Part shown: positions 21,772-31,837 of the stretch, piece by piece
Numbering within the stretch: the first letter of the stretch is position 1
How the letters are laid out: every line of letters starts with the position of its first letter
From: Hyposmocoma kahamanoa
Lineage: Eukaryota > Arthropoda > Insecta > Lepidoptera > Cosmopterigidae
Direction: 5' to 3'
DNA: 64,000 bases
Assembly: GCF_003589595.1 (NCBI RefSeq)
Contig: NW_020653774.1
Coordinates: forward strand, 747,846 to 811,845
Notes under the pieces: model-generated
What the model saw: only the letters and a program-made list of their open reading frames with translations
Databases searched by the model: none
What the model was told of the DNA's origin: nothing
Position numbers and translations under genes: made by a program

Positions 21772-21877
21772 GGGCGCATTCAAATTAGACGCTTATAAAA
21801 GTGATACAGTGGCGCGTCTGTGGCGCTAAAGCTGCACAACTACAGCGCTTACACAAGCATCTAATTTGAAGGCGCCC
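21772..21877. mobile_element. 106-bp MITE with TAA target duplication
   Basis: The ends GGGCGCATTCAAATTAGACG and (complement of the right end) GGGCGCCTTCAAATTAGATG match at 21 of 23 terminal positions. TAA flanks both sides (21769-21771 and 21878-21880), the duplication typical of PIF/Harbinger elements. A larger element with related GGGCGCG ends is at 49818-50928. Confidence 0.75.
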
Positions 21878-22154
21878 TAAGAAGGAAATCCCATATCGCA
21901 ACACATATCGTATATCAACGATTGAATTACAAGTGAAATTGTTATAATAATTTGTTTTGATAAAACATTTTTGTCTAGTTCCTCTAATGCAAAAATTAAT
22001 TTTTCCTCATTTATTTGGGAAGTCCTAATGGCTTTCATAATTTCCAAATCTTGGTCATTTTATACATCTCTAAAGTTTCATTCCGTACATGAATAGAAAA
22101 TTTTGAATCACACTGCATTAAGAAAATAATATATATTTTATTGAGATTTTTTGT

Positions 22155-22413
22155 GATATAACTCTACTAGTTTTGTTAGGATTATGAATATAAAGATCGA
22201 ACACACAGAATGTACGCCAACTAATGACACACAAGAGCACCGAATGTCAACGACAAGTCAGTACATAGATCTATAACAAAAACCCAGGAGAATTTCGACA
22301 ATTCGGTAACTGGACCCGTGGCTCAGATGGTCAGAGCAATGCTACGGTGCAGCATAAACGTCAAATCAAGTTCCACCGGGTCGACGAAGTGTTCGATCTT
22401 TGTATTCATAATC
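22155..22413 (+). mobile_element. inverted-repeat element with internal tRNA-like segment (family T), variant
   Basis: The left end carries ACTCTACTAGTTTTGTTAGG and ATTATGAATATAAAGATCGAACAC. The right end (22386-22413) is its complement: GTGTTCGATCTTTGTATTCATAATC. The interior differs from other family T copies, but holds a tRNA-like stretch CCGTGGCTCAGATGGTCAGAGC, with AAGTTCCACCGGGTCGA further on. Confidence 0.6.
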
Positions 22414-22799
22414 AAAATAATATATAATTGACTTAATACATTACTTTCATTACAGTTCTATATATTATTCATAAAATTGTGAATTGGACCTTTCGCAATC
22501 AATGTAACGATTGACCGATGGTCACTACTAACATATTAAAATATTATATATTGTTACCGTGTGATACTTACACCGTGAACACAGTTAATCTTGATAGATA
22601 CCGTCTGTGGTGTTTTTAAATTCTCGTAGAGCCGGTCTCGTGGACGCCGGAACTCCCACGATAAAGCCATATGGGATATAACAGTTGGCTCATGGTGTCA
22701 TAATATTTTTATACATGATTTCAAAAATTCAGACTGTATTACTGATTTCTCGTTTGTGATAACGCTTTGTTGTGGCTTCGTTACTTAGTAAAACGTCGT

Positions 22800-23038
22800 T
22801 TTGTACTTTTCCTTACCCAATAACTGAAATAGTGTCAAATAATCCCGTAATTGACACTATTTTAGTTATTGTGTCATAAACTCAAACAGTGTCAATAGCT
22901 AATTAACTGACTCAGTGTCGAAACTAATAAGTACAGTGACAATGACTAAAACAGTACTAAAACCTATAATAACACTGTCAATAACTGAATAGTGACAAAA
23001 TTAAAAAATAGACGAAATGTTTGTTATCTTGCTTACAA
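22800..23038. repeat. degenerate repeats and a 21-bp inverted repeat
   Basis: Motifs like AACTGAAATAGTGTCAA recur about seven times with changes. Two of them form an inverted repeat (22818-22838 with 22851-22871; 20 of 21 matching; 12-nt loop). The region runs into the assembly gap. Confidence 0.6.
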
Positions 23039-23048
23039 NNNNNNNNNN
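23039..23048. other. assembly gap (10 N)
   Basis: Ten undetermined bases. Repeats on both sides suggest that the true length is unknown. Confidence 0.98.
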
Positions 23049-23049
23049 G

Positions 23050-23113
23050 TGAAGCTATATTAGTATGAAGTTATGTTAGTGTGAAGTTATGTTAGTGTGC
23101 AGTTATGTTATTA
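23050..23113 (+). repeat. 16-bp tandem repeat, four units
   Basis: Unit TGAAGTTATGTTAGTG; four copies with changes in the first and last. It abuts the N gap, so more copies may be collapsed there. Confidence 0.8.
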
Positions 23114-23632
23114 TTACAGCCGCAAGCGGTCGCTGCGTCCAGCCACTAGTGACCGTGTCCACTCTCTAGTGATTCCGAATTGAGAACCACCTCAATTTTT
23201 GAAATCAGTTAAAAAGTACATAATTACAACTGGGCACAGACTAGTTGGTTAGCAATATTTTTTTTAATTCAGCGTTTGTAGTCTTGTTCAAACATGTCCA
23301 TAGTGAAAGACGTTACTAATGCCTAACCATAAAAGCAATGTTGCCATGAGCAAAATAGTGTATTTTTTTTATAAAAGCCTCAAAGTTTTTTACAAAAAGC
23401 TTCAAAGTTTGCAAAAGAAATCTCAAATAATTTGTTAAAGTACGTTTCGTTGTTTCAGCGCTACATTGAGTGCCTTTAATCTTTAAGATTGCGTTATAAT
23501 ATTTACTTTTATCTTTCCAACTTGTGTGTTACGGAATACAATATCGTAATAACATTGGCTTTGGGATTTGATTAAATATGAGAATTACGCGTGATTTATT
23601 TTTAAAATTACACTTATGTGTATTCACTTATA

Positions 23633-23775
23633 GTCCGGCAAGGGAAAACCCTGTATCGCGGGTGCCAAGGACACATAGATAACTACAAATTACCTGACAA
23701 CATAAATACACGTAGGCCATACAAATATTTCTCCCGGCCCGGGAATCAAACCAGCGTAGTAACCGTTCAGCCAGT
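23633..23775 (-). repeat. tRNA-headed SINE copy (family C), shortened
   Basis: Contains GGGAAAACCCTGTATCGCGGG, ACAAATTACCTGACA, CATACAAATATTTCTCCCGG and a reduced tRNA-like head (GGAATCAAACCAGC). Confidence 0.6.
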
Positions 23776-23885
23776 TCAATGGAGGGACTTTTCTTCGGAT
23801 TTCGTAAAAGTTTTGCAAATGATTAAATTGTGCAAAGGTTTTTTCAATGCGAAACACCTTAACACGATATTTCTAAAATCAACAT

Positions 23886-24070
23886 AGCCCCGCACTAGGG
23901 AAACCATGTCGCGGGTACCATGGACACACACATAGACAACCACAAATTACATCCAAACTCACGAGAGAAATAAACGTAGGCCATACAAATATTTCTTCTG
24001 GGCCGGGAATCGAACCTGAAACCTCTGCGTGGCAGTCTCAGAATGGTACCCGTTCGGCCACGGAAGCAGT
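23886..24070 (-). repeat. tRNA-headed SINE copy (family C)
   Basis: Contains GCCCCGCACTAGGGAAACC, CACAAATTACATCCAAACTC, TACAAATATTTCTTCTGGGCC, GGGAATCGAACCTGAAACCTC and CGGCCACGGAAGCAGTTA. It lies 110 bp from the previous copy in the same orientation. Confidence 0.65.
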
Positions 24071-24229
24071 TAAAATAAAAACATATTTACTAAACATGTT
24101 TCCAATCATTTGTGTGAAAATCATCGGGTATTGAACCCTTTTCTGAAATGCTTTAGGATTCCATGTCACACCACATGCTTTAAAATAGTTTTGAAATTAC
24201 TCCACCCGGCAACTAAAGGTGTCTCTGCA

Positions 24230-24345
24230 AAATGTTTTGAATATGAAAATGGCGGACCGGGTTCAACTTTCGCGTTGTTCGTCCCTCGTCCCAAAAGTTG
24301 GCTGCATCCGGTTTACGCGAGACAGCAAATCCGCTAGTTTAATCA
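24230..24345 (+). repeat. dispersed repeat shared with 21600-21720
   Basis: Contains GGTTCAACTTTCGCG, GTTCGTCC and TTACGCGAGACAGCAAATCC, as in the earlier copy. Confidence 0.5.
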
Positions 24346-24440
24346 CTTCTCATAACACTCGACCTGGAATGCAATATGTACAGTACTCAGTTAAAGGAGT
24401 AGCTAATATATAACTGGCTCTATAATTTCACAATATACTA

Positions 24441-24587
24441 ATGTCTGCTATTGGTGAAAGCAGAATTCATACGTTGCCTCTTGGAAGTACTTATAACAGG
24501 TACAAATTACCACAGCCCTATTTTCTAGGCAAGCAATATTGTTCATCAACACCAGGGCTAAGTAATTCGCTCAAGGTTACTCTTTAA
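24441..24587 (+). pseudogene. possible ORF1 C-terminal remnant of the plus-strand LINE
   Basis: A 48-codon open frame from ATG to TAA immediately before the endonuclease frame (103 bp gap). It contains YNRYKLPQPYFLG and STPGLSNS. Position suggests the tail of a Gag-like ORF1, but there is no zinc knuckle to confirm it. Confidence 0.35.
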
Positions 24588-24690
24588 GTTTAAGATCCGA
24601 AAAGGATATTGCTAGACTATCAGCACAGTTTAAGACAGACTGAACAAGGGATCATCAATTTGTCTAAATGTATACCTTTATTTTTTATAA

Positions 24691-26129
24691 ATGGCTGCCT
24701 TACACTCTAATATTCAAGAGGAAACTTATACTAACTGGGACACTTTTGCGAGACAGATTCCACTACTAAACAGTGCCATATTAGTATTCCATGTTAACAT
24801 CAGATCAATGTTGAAAAACTTCGCTCAACTGGAACTTATTGTACTTAACAGTCCACGACCAATTGACGTCATAGTAATTTCCGAAGCCAATATTACAGAC
24901 TCATGTAAATCTCTATTTGAGCTGCCTCACTATGAAATGCACACGGAACTAAGGAGCCACAGAAGAGGAGGTGGTATCATAATTTACATAAATAAAAATA
25001 TGCGATTTACCAGACATTCAGTGCGTACAAATAATTTTGAGTGCATTACGGGCCTAATTGAAAATAACTTTAACCAAAAATTAATGTTGTGTGCTGTGTA
25101 TAGACCACCGGACACTGACCGGTCCCGCTTCGTACAGGAGTTAAATAAGGTAATAAGCCAACAATCATTCAACCGTAACTATATCTTAATAGGAGACATT
25201 AACATAGATTTAAAATCACCCTCCGTTGCTAAATCATCATACCTAAATTCTCTGTGCGAGGTGGGACTAGAATGTGGCATAAACCAATATACCAGAGTCG
25301 AAAAGAGGGGAACTCTGATTACAAAGTCGTGTATTGATCATGTTTTTGTACGTAGTGTCAACTGTTCCATTAAGACAGCTGTTATTATAAATTCGTTGGC
25401 CGACCATTACATAACCGGCTGCGCCATAATAACAAACAACAATATGCATAATTCGCAGTGTAAGACAGTACAAAGAATTTATAATAACAAAGTTTGTTCG
25501 GATTTAAAATCGATAAACTGGAGTGAAGGTTTTGATTATTCAAATCCGAATGACATTCTAAGTTTCATCAGTAACAAATTCAGACAGGTGTATGACAATA
25601 ATACGTTTTTTGTACAAATCAAATTGGGTAAAAGACAAAGTTGTAAATGGCAAAACAATAGAATGTCGGATATGATTAAAAAAAAGGGATGAGTTACATA
25701 ATATTTGGAAAAAAGACGAAAGTAACAGTGCTAACAGATTGTTGTATACTAAGTATAGGAATAAAACGAACAGTTTTATAAATAATACCAAAAACAATTA
25801 CATCAAAAACGAAATTTGTAAACATTACCGTAACCCAAAAAAAGTTTGGGACATTATAAACACACTTTGTGGCAAAATAATGAAGTCTATAGACGATATC
25901 ATACTACAATACTTACCTATGACACCAAATGTATTAGTTAATAAATTTGCATATGAATTTAAAAAAAATGTTAAAAGTATATGCTCATACTGTGACAGGC
26001 CTTTACTTCACGAACAATGTTATGTTAGAAATTCTGATTTAACAATGCGAATTAAAAAAGCGAGCTGTGATACCGTCTTCTCCATCATTAAACACTTAAA
26101 TGTAAATAAAAGTCCAGGATTTGACAATA
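24691..26129 (+). pseudogene. LINE ORF2, endonuclease and start of reverse transcriptase
   Basis: Starts at an ATG. Residues about 30-245 form an APE-type endonuclease: Asn36 in HVNIRSM, Glu65 in ISEANI, YRPP at 137-140, Asp169 and Asn171 in GDIN, Asp216-His217 in CIDH, and Asp238-His239 in LADHY. This enzyme nicks target DNA to prime reverse transcription. A run of eight A at 25678-25685 shifts the frame and gives a stop at 25690; the next frame continues without break from 25685 with KRDELHNIW. The polymerase opens with LNVNKSPGFD near 26095-26125 and is cut by the inserted minus-strand LINE. Its remainder is at 29831-31350. With the A-run slip it cannot encode full-length protein. Confidence 0.85.
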
Positions 26130-26451
26130 ATAATAATAATAATCATTTATTTCCAATCACAATGGTATTCTTAGATTAGTTAATGAATATCATAATGAGA
26201 ACATGAATGAATGGTCTATTACCATTGTGAGTGAGCGGAACCTGTACTAGGATATCCTGTGTTACAGTATTCCGATCCCTCACTCTCAGACTCAAATTAC
26301 AAAGTGAACACTGTGTGGAGAATAAGTTACGTAGAACAATATAAAATATAAGGAAATAAAGAGAAAAATAAGATAGCAATATATATAACAAATTTGTGGC
26401 AAATAAAGCAGTACGCAAAAAAACTTCATGCAAACGGAGATTGACATGTTT

Positions 26452-26560
26452 GTGTGGATGTGGGTGCGCTCGCGCGCTTGTGTGTGTGTGTGTGTTTGTG
26501 TGAGTGGTGTGTATATGTGTGCGTGCGTGAGTGATGTGTGCTTGTGTGTATGTGTATAAA
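26452..26560. repeat. GT-rich microsatellite tract in the LINE 3' UTR
   Basis: Mostly alternating TG on the plus strand, with interruptions such as GCGCTCGCGCGC near 26466. It lies within the 3' UTR of the minus-strand LINE. A similar GT-rich stretch is at 50275-50335, within another LINE tail. Confidence 0.75.
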
Positions 26561-26619
26561 TTTGATTATTTTAGTTATTATAAATTATAAATTACTAACA
26601 TTGTATCAATTTATTTTAT

Positions 26620-29427
26620 TTATTGTATTGTTTGCAGCATTATTTCGGTTTCCTCATAGGATTTTAGTTGTAAGTACTTAGTAACTGCCAATTTACATTC
26701 TTTACGTGTTTTAGAGAAAATTTCAATAGCTCGGTTTACGTTATTATATAACATAGGTCCCAAAAACATTTGATGTCGTTTTGCGAATGACGAACATAAT
26801 TCGGTTTTGAAAACTATATCTTTGCGTCTTTTTTTTGCTACTTCTAATGGATTATAAGTTGTTTTTGAATGGCAATCTAATATAGACTTGAGGATAAATA
26901 GTTGGCGGACTGTTAGAACTTTCACGTCAGCATATATTTGGACAGTTGAGTATGTATAATGTTTACACATCATAACTTTCAGTACTGCACGCTGAGCTCT
27001 TTCAATATTCATCATGTAACGTTTGTACGTACCGCCCCATGCTGTTATGCAGTACGTTACCAATGACTGACATAGTGCAAGATATGTCATTTTAAGTAAT
27101 TTAAGTTCAGTAGCGGATCTTAGACGTTTAAATATATAAATAAGTTTACGAATCCGTTCAGTAAGTGCTTCAGTATGGTGCTTCCATGAAAGAGTCGAAT
27201 CAATGTATACGCCGAGATATTTTATAAATGGCACTTGTTCTATATAATCACATGAGCATATAACCTCAGGATTGACACGAGATGTACATGTATGAGCCTT
27301 TATATGCAAATTACAAGGTTGAAGGCATTCTAGCTTTGTGAAGGTAACGAATTTGGTCTTACTTAAATTGAGGGTGAGCAAATTTTGACGTAACCACTTC
27401 ATGACTTGACCGAGCTGTGTCTCAACTGTACCATTTAGTTCATCCCACGATGAGCCCTGAAATACTAGAGTTGTGTCGTCAGCAAAAGCAAACACTTTAC
27501 CCTTATCAAGCTGAAGATTGCAAAGGTTATTAATATAAATTAAAAATAGACTAGGACCAAGAACGCTGCCCTGTGGCACCCCGTATTGAATTGGTTGTGT
27601 ATCGCTTACAATATTATTGACCGAGACCTGTTGTGTTCGATTATTAAGATAGCTTGCAAACAAATCCAAAGCTGTGCCTCTGATGCCTATTTTTTCCAGT
27701 TTGTTTAACAGTAGTGGTACAGAAACAGTGTCAAAGGCCTTAGCCAGATCCAAAAATACTGCCAAGCACTTCTTTTTTTGTTCTAATTGTGTAACTATAT
27801 GTGAAATAAGGTCATTAACAGCATGTTCGGTCGACTTTTTGTAAGTAAAACCGTATTGATTATCCGAAATGATGTTATATTTATGTAAGTAATTCCTTAA
27901 CCTTTTATTTATTAGTCGCTCTAAGACCTTTGACAGTGAAGGTAAAATAGAAATAGGTCTGTAATTGGTGATATTTTTTTTGTCCCCAGCCTTAAAAATT
28001 GGTTTGATTAGTGCAGTTTTGAAACTATTAGGAAATACACCTTCTATGAAACTCCTATTGCATATGTGAGTAATTGGGGGTACAAGGACATGCGAAGCTA
28101 TTTTTAGGACTTTTGTAGGTATGTCATCGATACCTGTAGCAGGACTATTTTTGAGTTCCATAATGGTATTGTGAACCTCATGACAGTCCGTCTCAGTCAA
28201 TACAAAAGAGTTAGAAATCGTAACATTGGGTTCATTTGAATAGTAGAGAGTATCTTGAATAATGTTTTCAGCCAGAGTTTTTCCTATTTTAGCGAAATAA
28301 TTATTAGCTTTATTAACTGAGTCACTAGGGTTGTCTGTAAGATGGAGGAGCTCACTAGTATCACTATTGTTTGAACCTAGTTTAGCAACAGTACGAATTG
28401 CGCCCCATGTCCGTTTGGTATTATTTTTAGCTTTTTCAAATAAAGTTTTATTATATTCATTTTCGACTCGTTTCAGAAGATCATTACAAAAATTTCTATA
28501 TCGTTTATAGATAGTAGTCATTGCCGCATTACCAGGACTTTTCTTTGCTTTAGCATGAAGTTTATCACGATTTCTTATGCAGCGTAATAATCCCGGTGTG
28601 ATCCATGGCTGAATAATGGTTTTCCGATTTGAAACAAATTTTATTTTTGTGTTATTGTAAACGGCGTTATTTATAGTAGACGACAGTAGTTTGGTAGCTA
28701 TATTCGTATCATTACATTCTAAGATGGGGCTAAAATCTGTAATCTCCAACTCATGAACCACACCAGCAAAGTCTATGGTTTTAATAATAGACGGAGGTTT
28801 AAGTGTATGGTTTCTTTTTTCAACGCTTAAGATGGTAGTATAATGATCTGTTAGAGTAGTACGTATAACAGCAGTTGATGAATTTAACCCTGATTTTATT
28901 AAAATGTGATCTAAACAACTCTGTTCTCGGGTAGGAATCATGTGTCCGGGGAGAAATCCATGAAAACTCAATAAGTTCTGATAATCATTCGAATGACCAC
29001 TATTTTCTAAAATATTTATATTAATGTCCCCCGTTATATAAACATTTTTATACCCATTAAGTACTTGTAATGTATCATTTAGTGAAGTTAGAAAGTTATC
29101 GATATTATGATAAGAAGGTGGTCGATAGATCGCAACTATACACGTATGGTTAGATAGTTTGACCACAAGACAGTTAGCATCGAGGAACGGAGGTTCTTCA
29201 ACATCGGCGGTAATTAAGTTACTGACATATACCACAACTCCTTCGTTCTGAGTATTGCAATTCAAGGTATGATAACATTTATAGTTACTGAGAGCTGGTG
29301 GTGTAGAGTTGTCTTTCAGCCAGCACTCCGATAATACTACAATATCAATATTAAAATTGAGGCTTGTTAATAGGACTTCCATTTGATTTATATTACGATT
29401 AATGCTTCTAATATTCTGGGATAACAC
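26620..29427 (-). CDS. LINE ORF2: APE endonuclease plus reverse transcriptase
   Basis: An uninterrupted 935-codon frame. The first codon listed (29427) is GTG, and the frame is open to about 29567 without an ATG, so the true start is uncertain; the first ATG in frame is residue 16. Endonuclease: Asn5 in QNIRSI, Glu34 in SECWL, YRPP 101-104, Asp134 and Asn136 in GDIN, Asp173-His174, Asp194-His195. Reverse transcriptase, about 430-700: RPISILPS 490-497, FLDLAKAFD 558-566, GVPQGS 616-621, and catalytic FADD 648-651. After the palm is a Cys cluster (C705, C714, C724, C726). All catalytic residues seen are intact and no stop or frameshift is visible, so it may have coded for active protein until recently. 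Length suits a CR1/Jockey ORF2. It copies its own RNA at a nicked chromosomal site. Confidence 0.9.
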   Translation of the reverse strand: MLSQNIRSINRNINQMEVLLTSLNFNIDIVVLSECWLKDNSTPPALSNYKCYHTLNCNTQNEGVVVYVSNLITADVEEPPFLDANCLVVKLSNHTCIVAIYRPPSYHNIDNFLTSLNDTLQVLNGYKNVYITGDININILENSGHSNDYQNLLSFHGFLPGHMIPTREQSCLDHILIKSGLNSSTAVIRTTLTDHYTTILSVEKRNHTLKPPSIIKTIDFAGVVHELEITDFSPILECNDTNIATKLLSSTINNAVYNNTKIKFVSNRKTIIQPWITPGLLRCIRNRDKLHAKAKKSPGNAAMTTIYKRYRNFCNDLLKRVENEYNKTLFEKAKNNTKRTWGAIRTVAKLGSNNSDTSELLHLTDNPSDSVNKANNYFAKIGKTLAENIIQDTLYYSNEPNVTISNSFVLTETDCHEVHNTIMELKNSPATGIDDIPTKVLKIASHVLVPPITHICNRSFIEGVFPNSFKTALIKPIFKAGDKKNITNYRPISILPSLSKVLERLINKRLRNYLHKYNIISDNQYGFTYKKSTEHAVNDLISHIVTQLEQKKKCLAVFLDLAKAFDTVSVPLLLNKLEKIGIRGTALDLFASYLNNRTQQVSVNNIVSDTQPIQYGVPQGSVLGPSLFLIYINNLCNLQLDKGKVFAFADDTTLVFQGSSWDELNGTVETQLGQVMKWLRQNLLTLNLSKTKFVTFTKLECLQPCNLHIKAHTCTSRVNPEVICSCDYIEQVPFIKYLGVYIDSTLSWKHHTEALTERIRKLIYIFKRLRSATELKLLKMTYLALCQSLVTYCITAWGGTYKRYMMNIERAQRAVLKVMMCKHYTYSTVQIYADVKVLTVRQLFILKSILDCHSKTTYNPLEVAKKRRKDIVFKTELCSSFAKRHQMFLGPMLYNNVNRAIEIFSKTRKECKLAVTKYLQLKSYEETEIMLQTIQ

Positions 29428-29830
29428 TATTAAGCGATTATTGTGAGGTAATTGGGCACTAATGTCTTCAACATCGCAAATGCATGACGTGGCCGGTGAG
29501 TAAGAGTCTATGCTATCTAAAATATCATCATTTGGAGTGAATTTTGCGAAAGTTATTAAGGATTTTATTCAATGACGAAAATAAATTATTTTTTATCAAT
29601 GTATTGTATGACATTTGATTTAATGAAGTCGTTTTAAATGGCAATGAAAAATATAGTGTAATGTTTTTTATTACAACATTAGTACACATGCGTTTTTTAG
29701 CTAGTTGTATTGAAAAAATATTTTTTATTTGTACATCAGTCTGCAACCTTTTGTAAATAGTTAGTGTGTGTCTAGAAAGTGTATGTGTATAATTTTGCAA
29801 TTTATATGATATATATATAATATGACAATA

Positions 29831-31350
29831 TACAAATAGCACACTTAAAACATGTAATTTCTGACATTACCACTTTGATTACACACTTAATTAACAGTTG
29901 TTTTGCTACGTCATTGTATCCCGACGATTTAAAGATCGGCATGATAAGACCCATATACAAAAAAGGTTCCCATAAGGATTTAAATAATTACAGGCCTATC
30001 ACGATACTACCTTCCATTGATAAGATAATTGAGAGGTACATTGGAAACGAAATAACTAACTACTTGAGTACTCACAACATAATTAACAATAAACAATATG
30101 GTTTCCAAAGACACCGAAGTACATCGCAGCTATTATCTCGATTTACTAATGAGGTCAACGAATACTTAAATGACCGGCAGCATGTGCTTATTGTTTTTAT
30201 TGATTTTAGCAAGGCATTTGACACTTTAAACTACATTGTATATATATGTACTAGTATATTGATACTATATTCTAAACTAGAACAAAATGGAATACAAGGT
30301 CCATTACTTAAATGGTTTCAGAACTATCATAGTAACAGGCATACTTGCGTAAGCATAGCAGGGGCGGTAAGCGAGAGAACTGTAACTGAGGAGGGCACAG
30401 CGCAAGGTTCAATTTTAGGACCAATTGAGTATTTGATCTATGTGAATGATATGTGTAACATTTTTACAGGCGGGTCAGTATATCAATTTGCGGACGATAC
30501 TTGCATAATTTCCTCACACAAAGAGATTAACGAGGCTCAAAAAATACTCCAATACAACTATGATCAAATTTGCAAGTGGGCTCATGACGTAGGGCTCGTT
30601 ATTAATTCAGACAAAACTAAAGTTTTGCATGCACATTCTCCGTACATAAAACCATCATCAACGCCTACCATCGTGTCACACAGTCACCAATGTTTACATA
30701 ACTTAACAAGCAACGTGTGCTCTTGTCGCACCTTGCAGTTGGTCGATCGACATACTTATCTAGGACTTATTATAGATAAACAATTTAGCTGGAGACCACA
30801 CATAGATCACGTTTGTAACAAATTAAGAGTTATTGCGAATAAACTATATATTTTAAAATGCAAGCTCCCGTATAAGTCACTGAGAATGATTTATATGTCT
30901 CTTGCCGACTCCATAATAAACTATGGCTTATGTAGCTACGGGCGCACTTATCCTACCTTCTTGGACAATATCTATAAACTGCAGTTATCCTTGTTAAAAT
31001 TAATTGTTCCTTTCAACGTAAAATTAAAATTTAAGGATAACTATGAAAAATTATTTGGTTATTGTAAGGTTATAAATGTATTTGACAAAGCAAAGATGCT
31101 ATGCGTATGCCAAGATTACGATAACTGCAAGCACAATCTGCGAAAGCGAATGCGCGCTGAACAGTTGCGCTCGCTTTCATATATGCCGACATTTTCGTTG
31201 CCGGGTTACAATAACGTTTATGGAATGCGCAGGTCGGACTACATGCTGCCAAAAACTTTAGACGATCTTCCAGGCACAGTACTAGATGCAATTGAGGGTG
31301 ATGTCAGGAAATGCAAAGCTATTTTAAAGAAGTACTATCTTAGGTCGTAA
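29831..31350 (+). pseudogene. LINE ORF2, remainder of reverse transcriptase
   Basis: Continues the frame of 25685-26129: the codon register on both sides of the 8-bp duplication agrees. Motifs: NYRPITILPSIDK near 29983-30020, FIDFSKAFDTL near 30196-30230, QGSILGPI near 30403-30426, and catalytic FADD at 30487-30498. An AT-rich insertion of about 24 nt near 30234-30270 adds about eight residues just after the AFDTL motif, compared with the minus-strand LINE. A Cys-rich module (CLHNLTSNVCSCR) lies near 30690-30730, followed by HTYLGLIID. The C-terminal domain ends at 31348-31350 (TAA). The role is target-primed reverse transcription; the copy is inactivated by the insertion and by the upstream frameshift. 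Confidence 0.85.
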
Positions 31351-31453
31351 TGTAATTTTTCATTTTATTTGTATTTAGCTCTCTTAATCGTAATATATTA
31401 TTTGTATTTTAGTAAGTAGTAAGCTAATTTAAGTACCGAGCTTGTTAGCTCAT

Positions 31454-31489
31454 CGCTAGGTGGTTAAACCATTAAGTTTTTACCTAGCG
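31454..31489 (+). promoter_or_regulatory. stem-loops in the LINE 3' UTR
   Basis: CGCTAGGT (31454-31461) pairs perfectly with ACCTAGCG (31482-31489), and inside or beside it TGGTT/AACCA (31461-31471) forms a second small stem. In related LINEs such 3' structures are recognised by the reverse transcriptase. Here that role is inferred. Confidence 0.4.
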
Positions 31490-31837
31490 TTAATGTAATA
31501 AAATAGTTAATGTTTTTGAAATTGAATAAATTAAAAAAAAAAAAAAAAAAAAAGTGCCTACCGCTGAGTGCGCTGATGTCAGCGCAAGCGCTCATACAAG
31601 TGTTTCATTTATGAGCATTCGGCTCCGCACGATTGCATACGGCGGGCACCGTTATTTTCACCTCTCTGAGTGCGTGCTTAGGTTCCTTTATCGAAGATAG
31701 CGTAGGTATTTTCAATTGTGTATGAGAGTGATGTATCTGTTACGTAGTAACTGTTAAGTAATCTGTGTGTATTATTTATATAAATAAGGTTTTTTTTCTT
31801 GTTACATTAATTAATAATTAATTAATATCATATTATG

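Larger units (their letters stand above)
26130..29822 (-). mobile_element. CR1/Jockey-like LINE inserted in the plus-strand LINE
   Basis: A minus-strand element. Its 3' end (low coordinates) is an ATT-repeat tail ending near 26150, and its 5' end is at 29822. An 8-bp target-site duplication, TGACAATA, lies at 26122-26129 and 29823-29830. The 3' UTR (26150-26619) carries a GT/CA-rich tract at about 26452-26560. About 250 bp precede the open frame at the 5' end, so ORF1 is absent and the copy is 5'-truncated or from a lineage with a short ORF1. Confidence 0.88.
24441..31553 (+). mobile_element. CR1/Jockey-like LINE, interrupted by a second LINE
   Basis: A non-LTR retrotransposon on the plus strand, comprising a possible ORF1 tail (24441-24587), an endonuclease/reverse-transcriptase frame and a 3' UTR ending in 21 A (31533-31553). 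Without the inserted minus-strand element (26130-29822 plus one 8-bp duplication) it is about 3.4 kb. It is probably 5'-truncated because most of ORF1 is missing. The EN and RT types, and the Cys-rich module after the polymerase palm, are shared with the inserted LINE, so the two belong to related lineages. The exact clade needs a tree. Confidence 0.85.

Noticed and set aside
22308..22385. tRNA gene on the plus strand
   Set aside because: It resembles a tRNA (GTGGCTCAGATGG) but sits inside family T ends, and I could not pair a full cloverleaf.
29528..29842. 104-codon minus-strand frame at the 5' end of the nested LINE, as a possible ORF1
   Set aside because: AT-driven composition, no coiled coil or zinc knuckle, and it extends into the host LINE across the target duplication.
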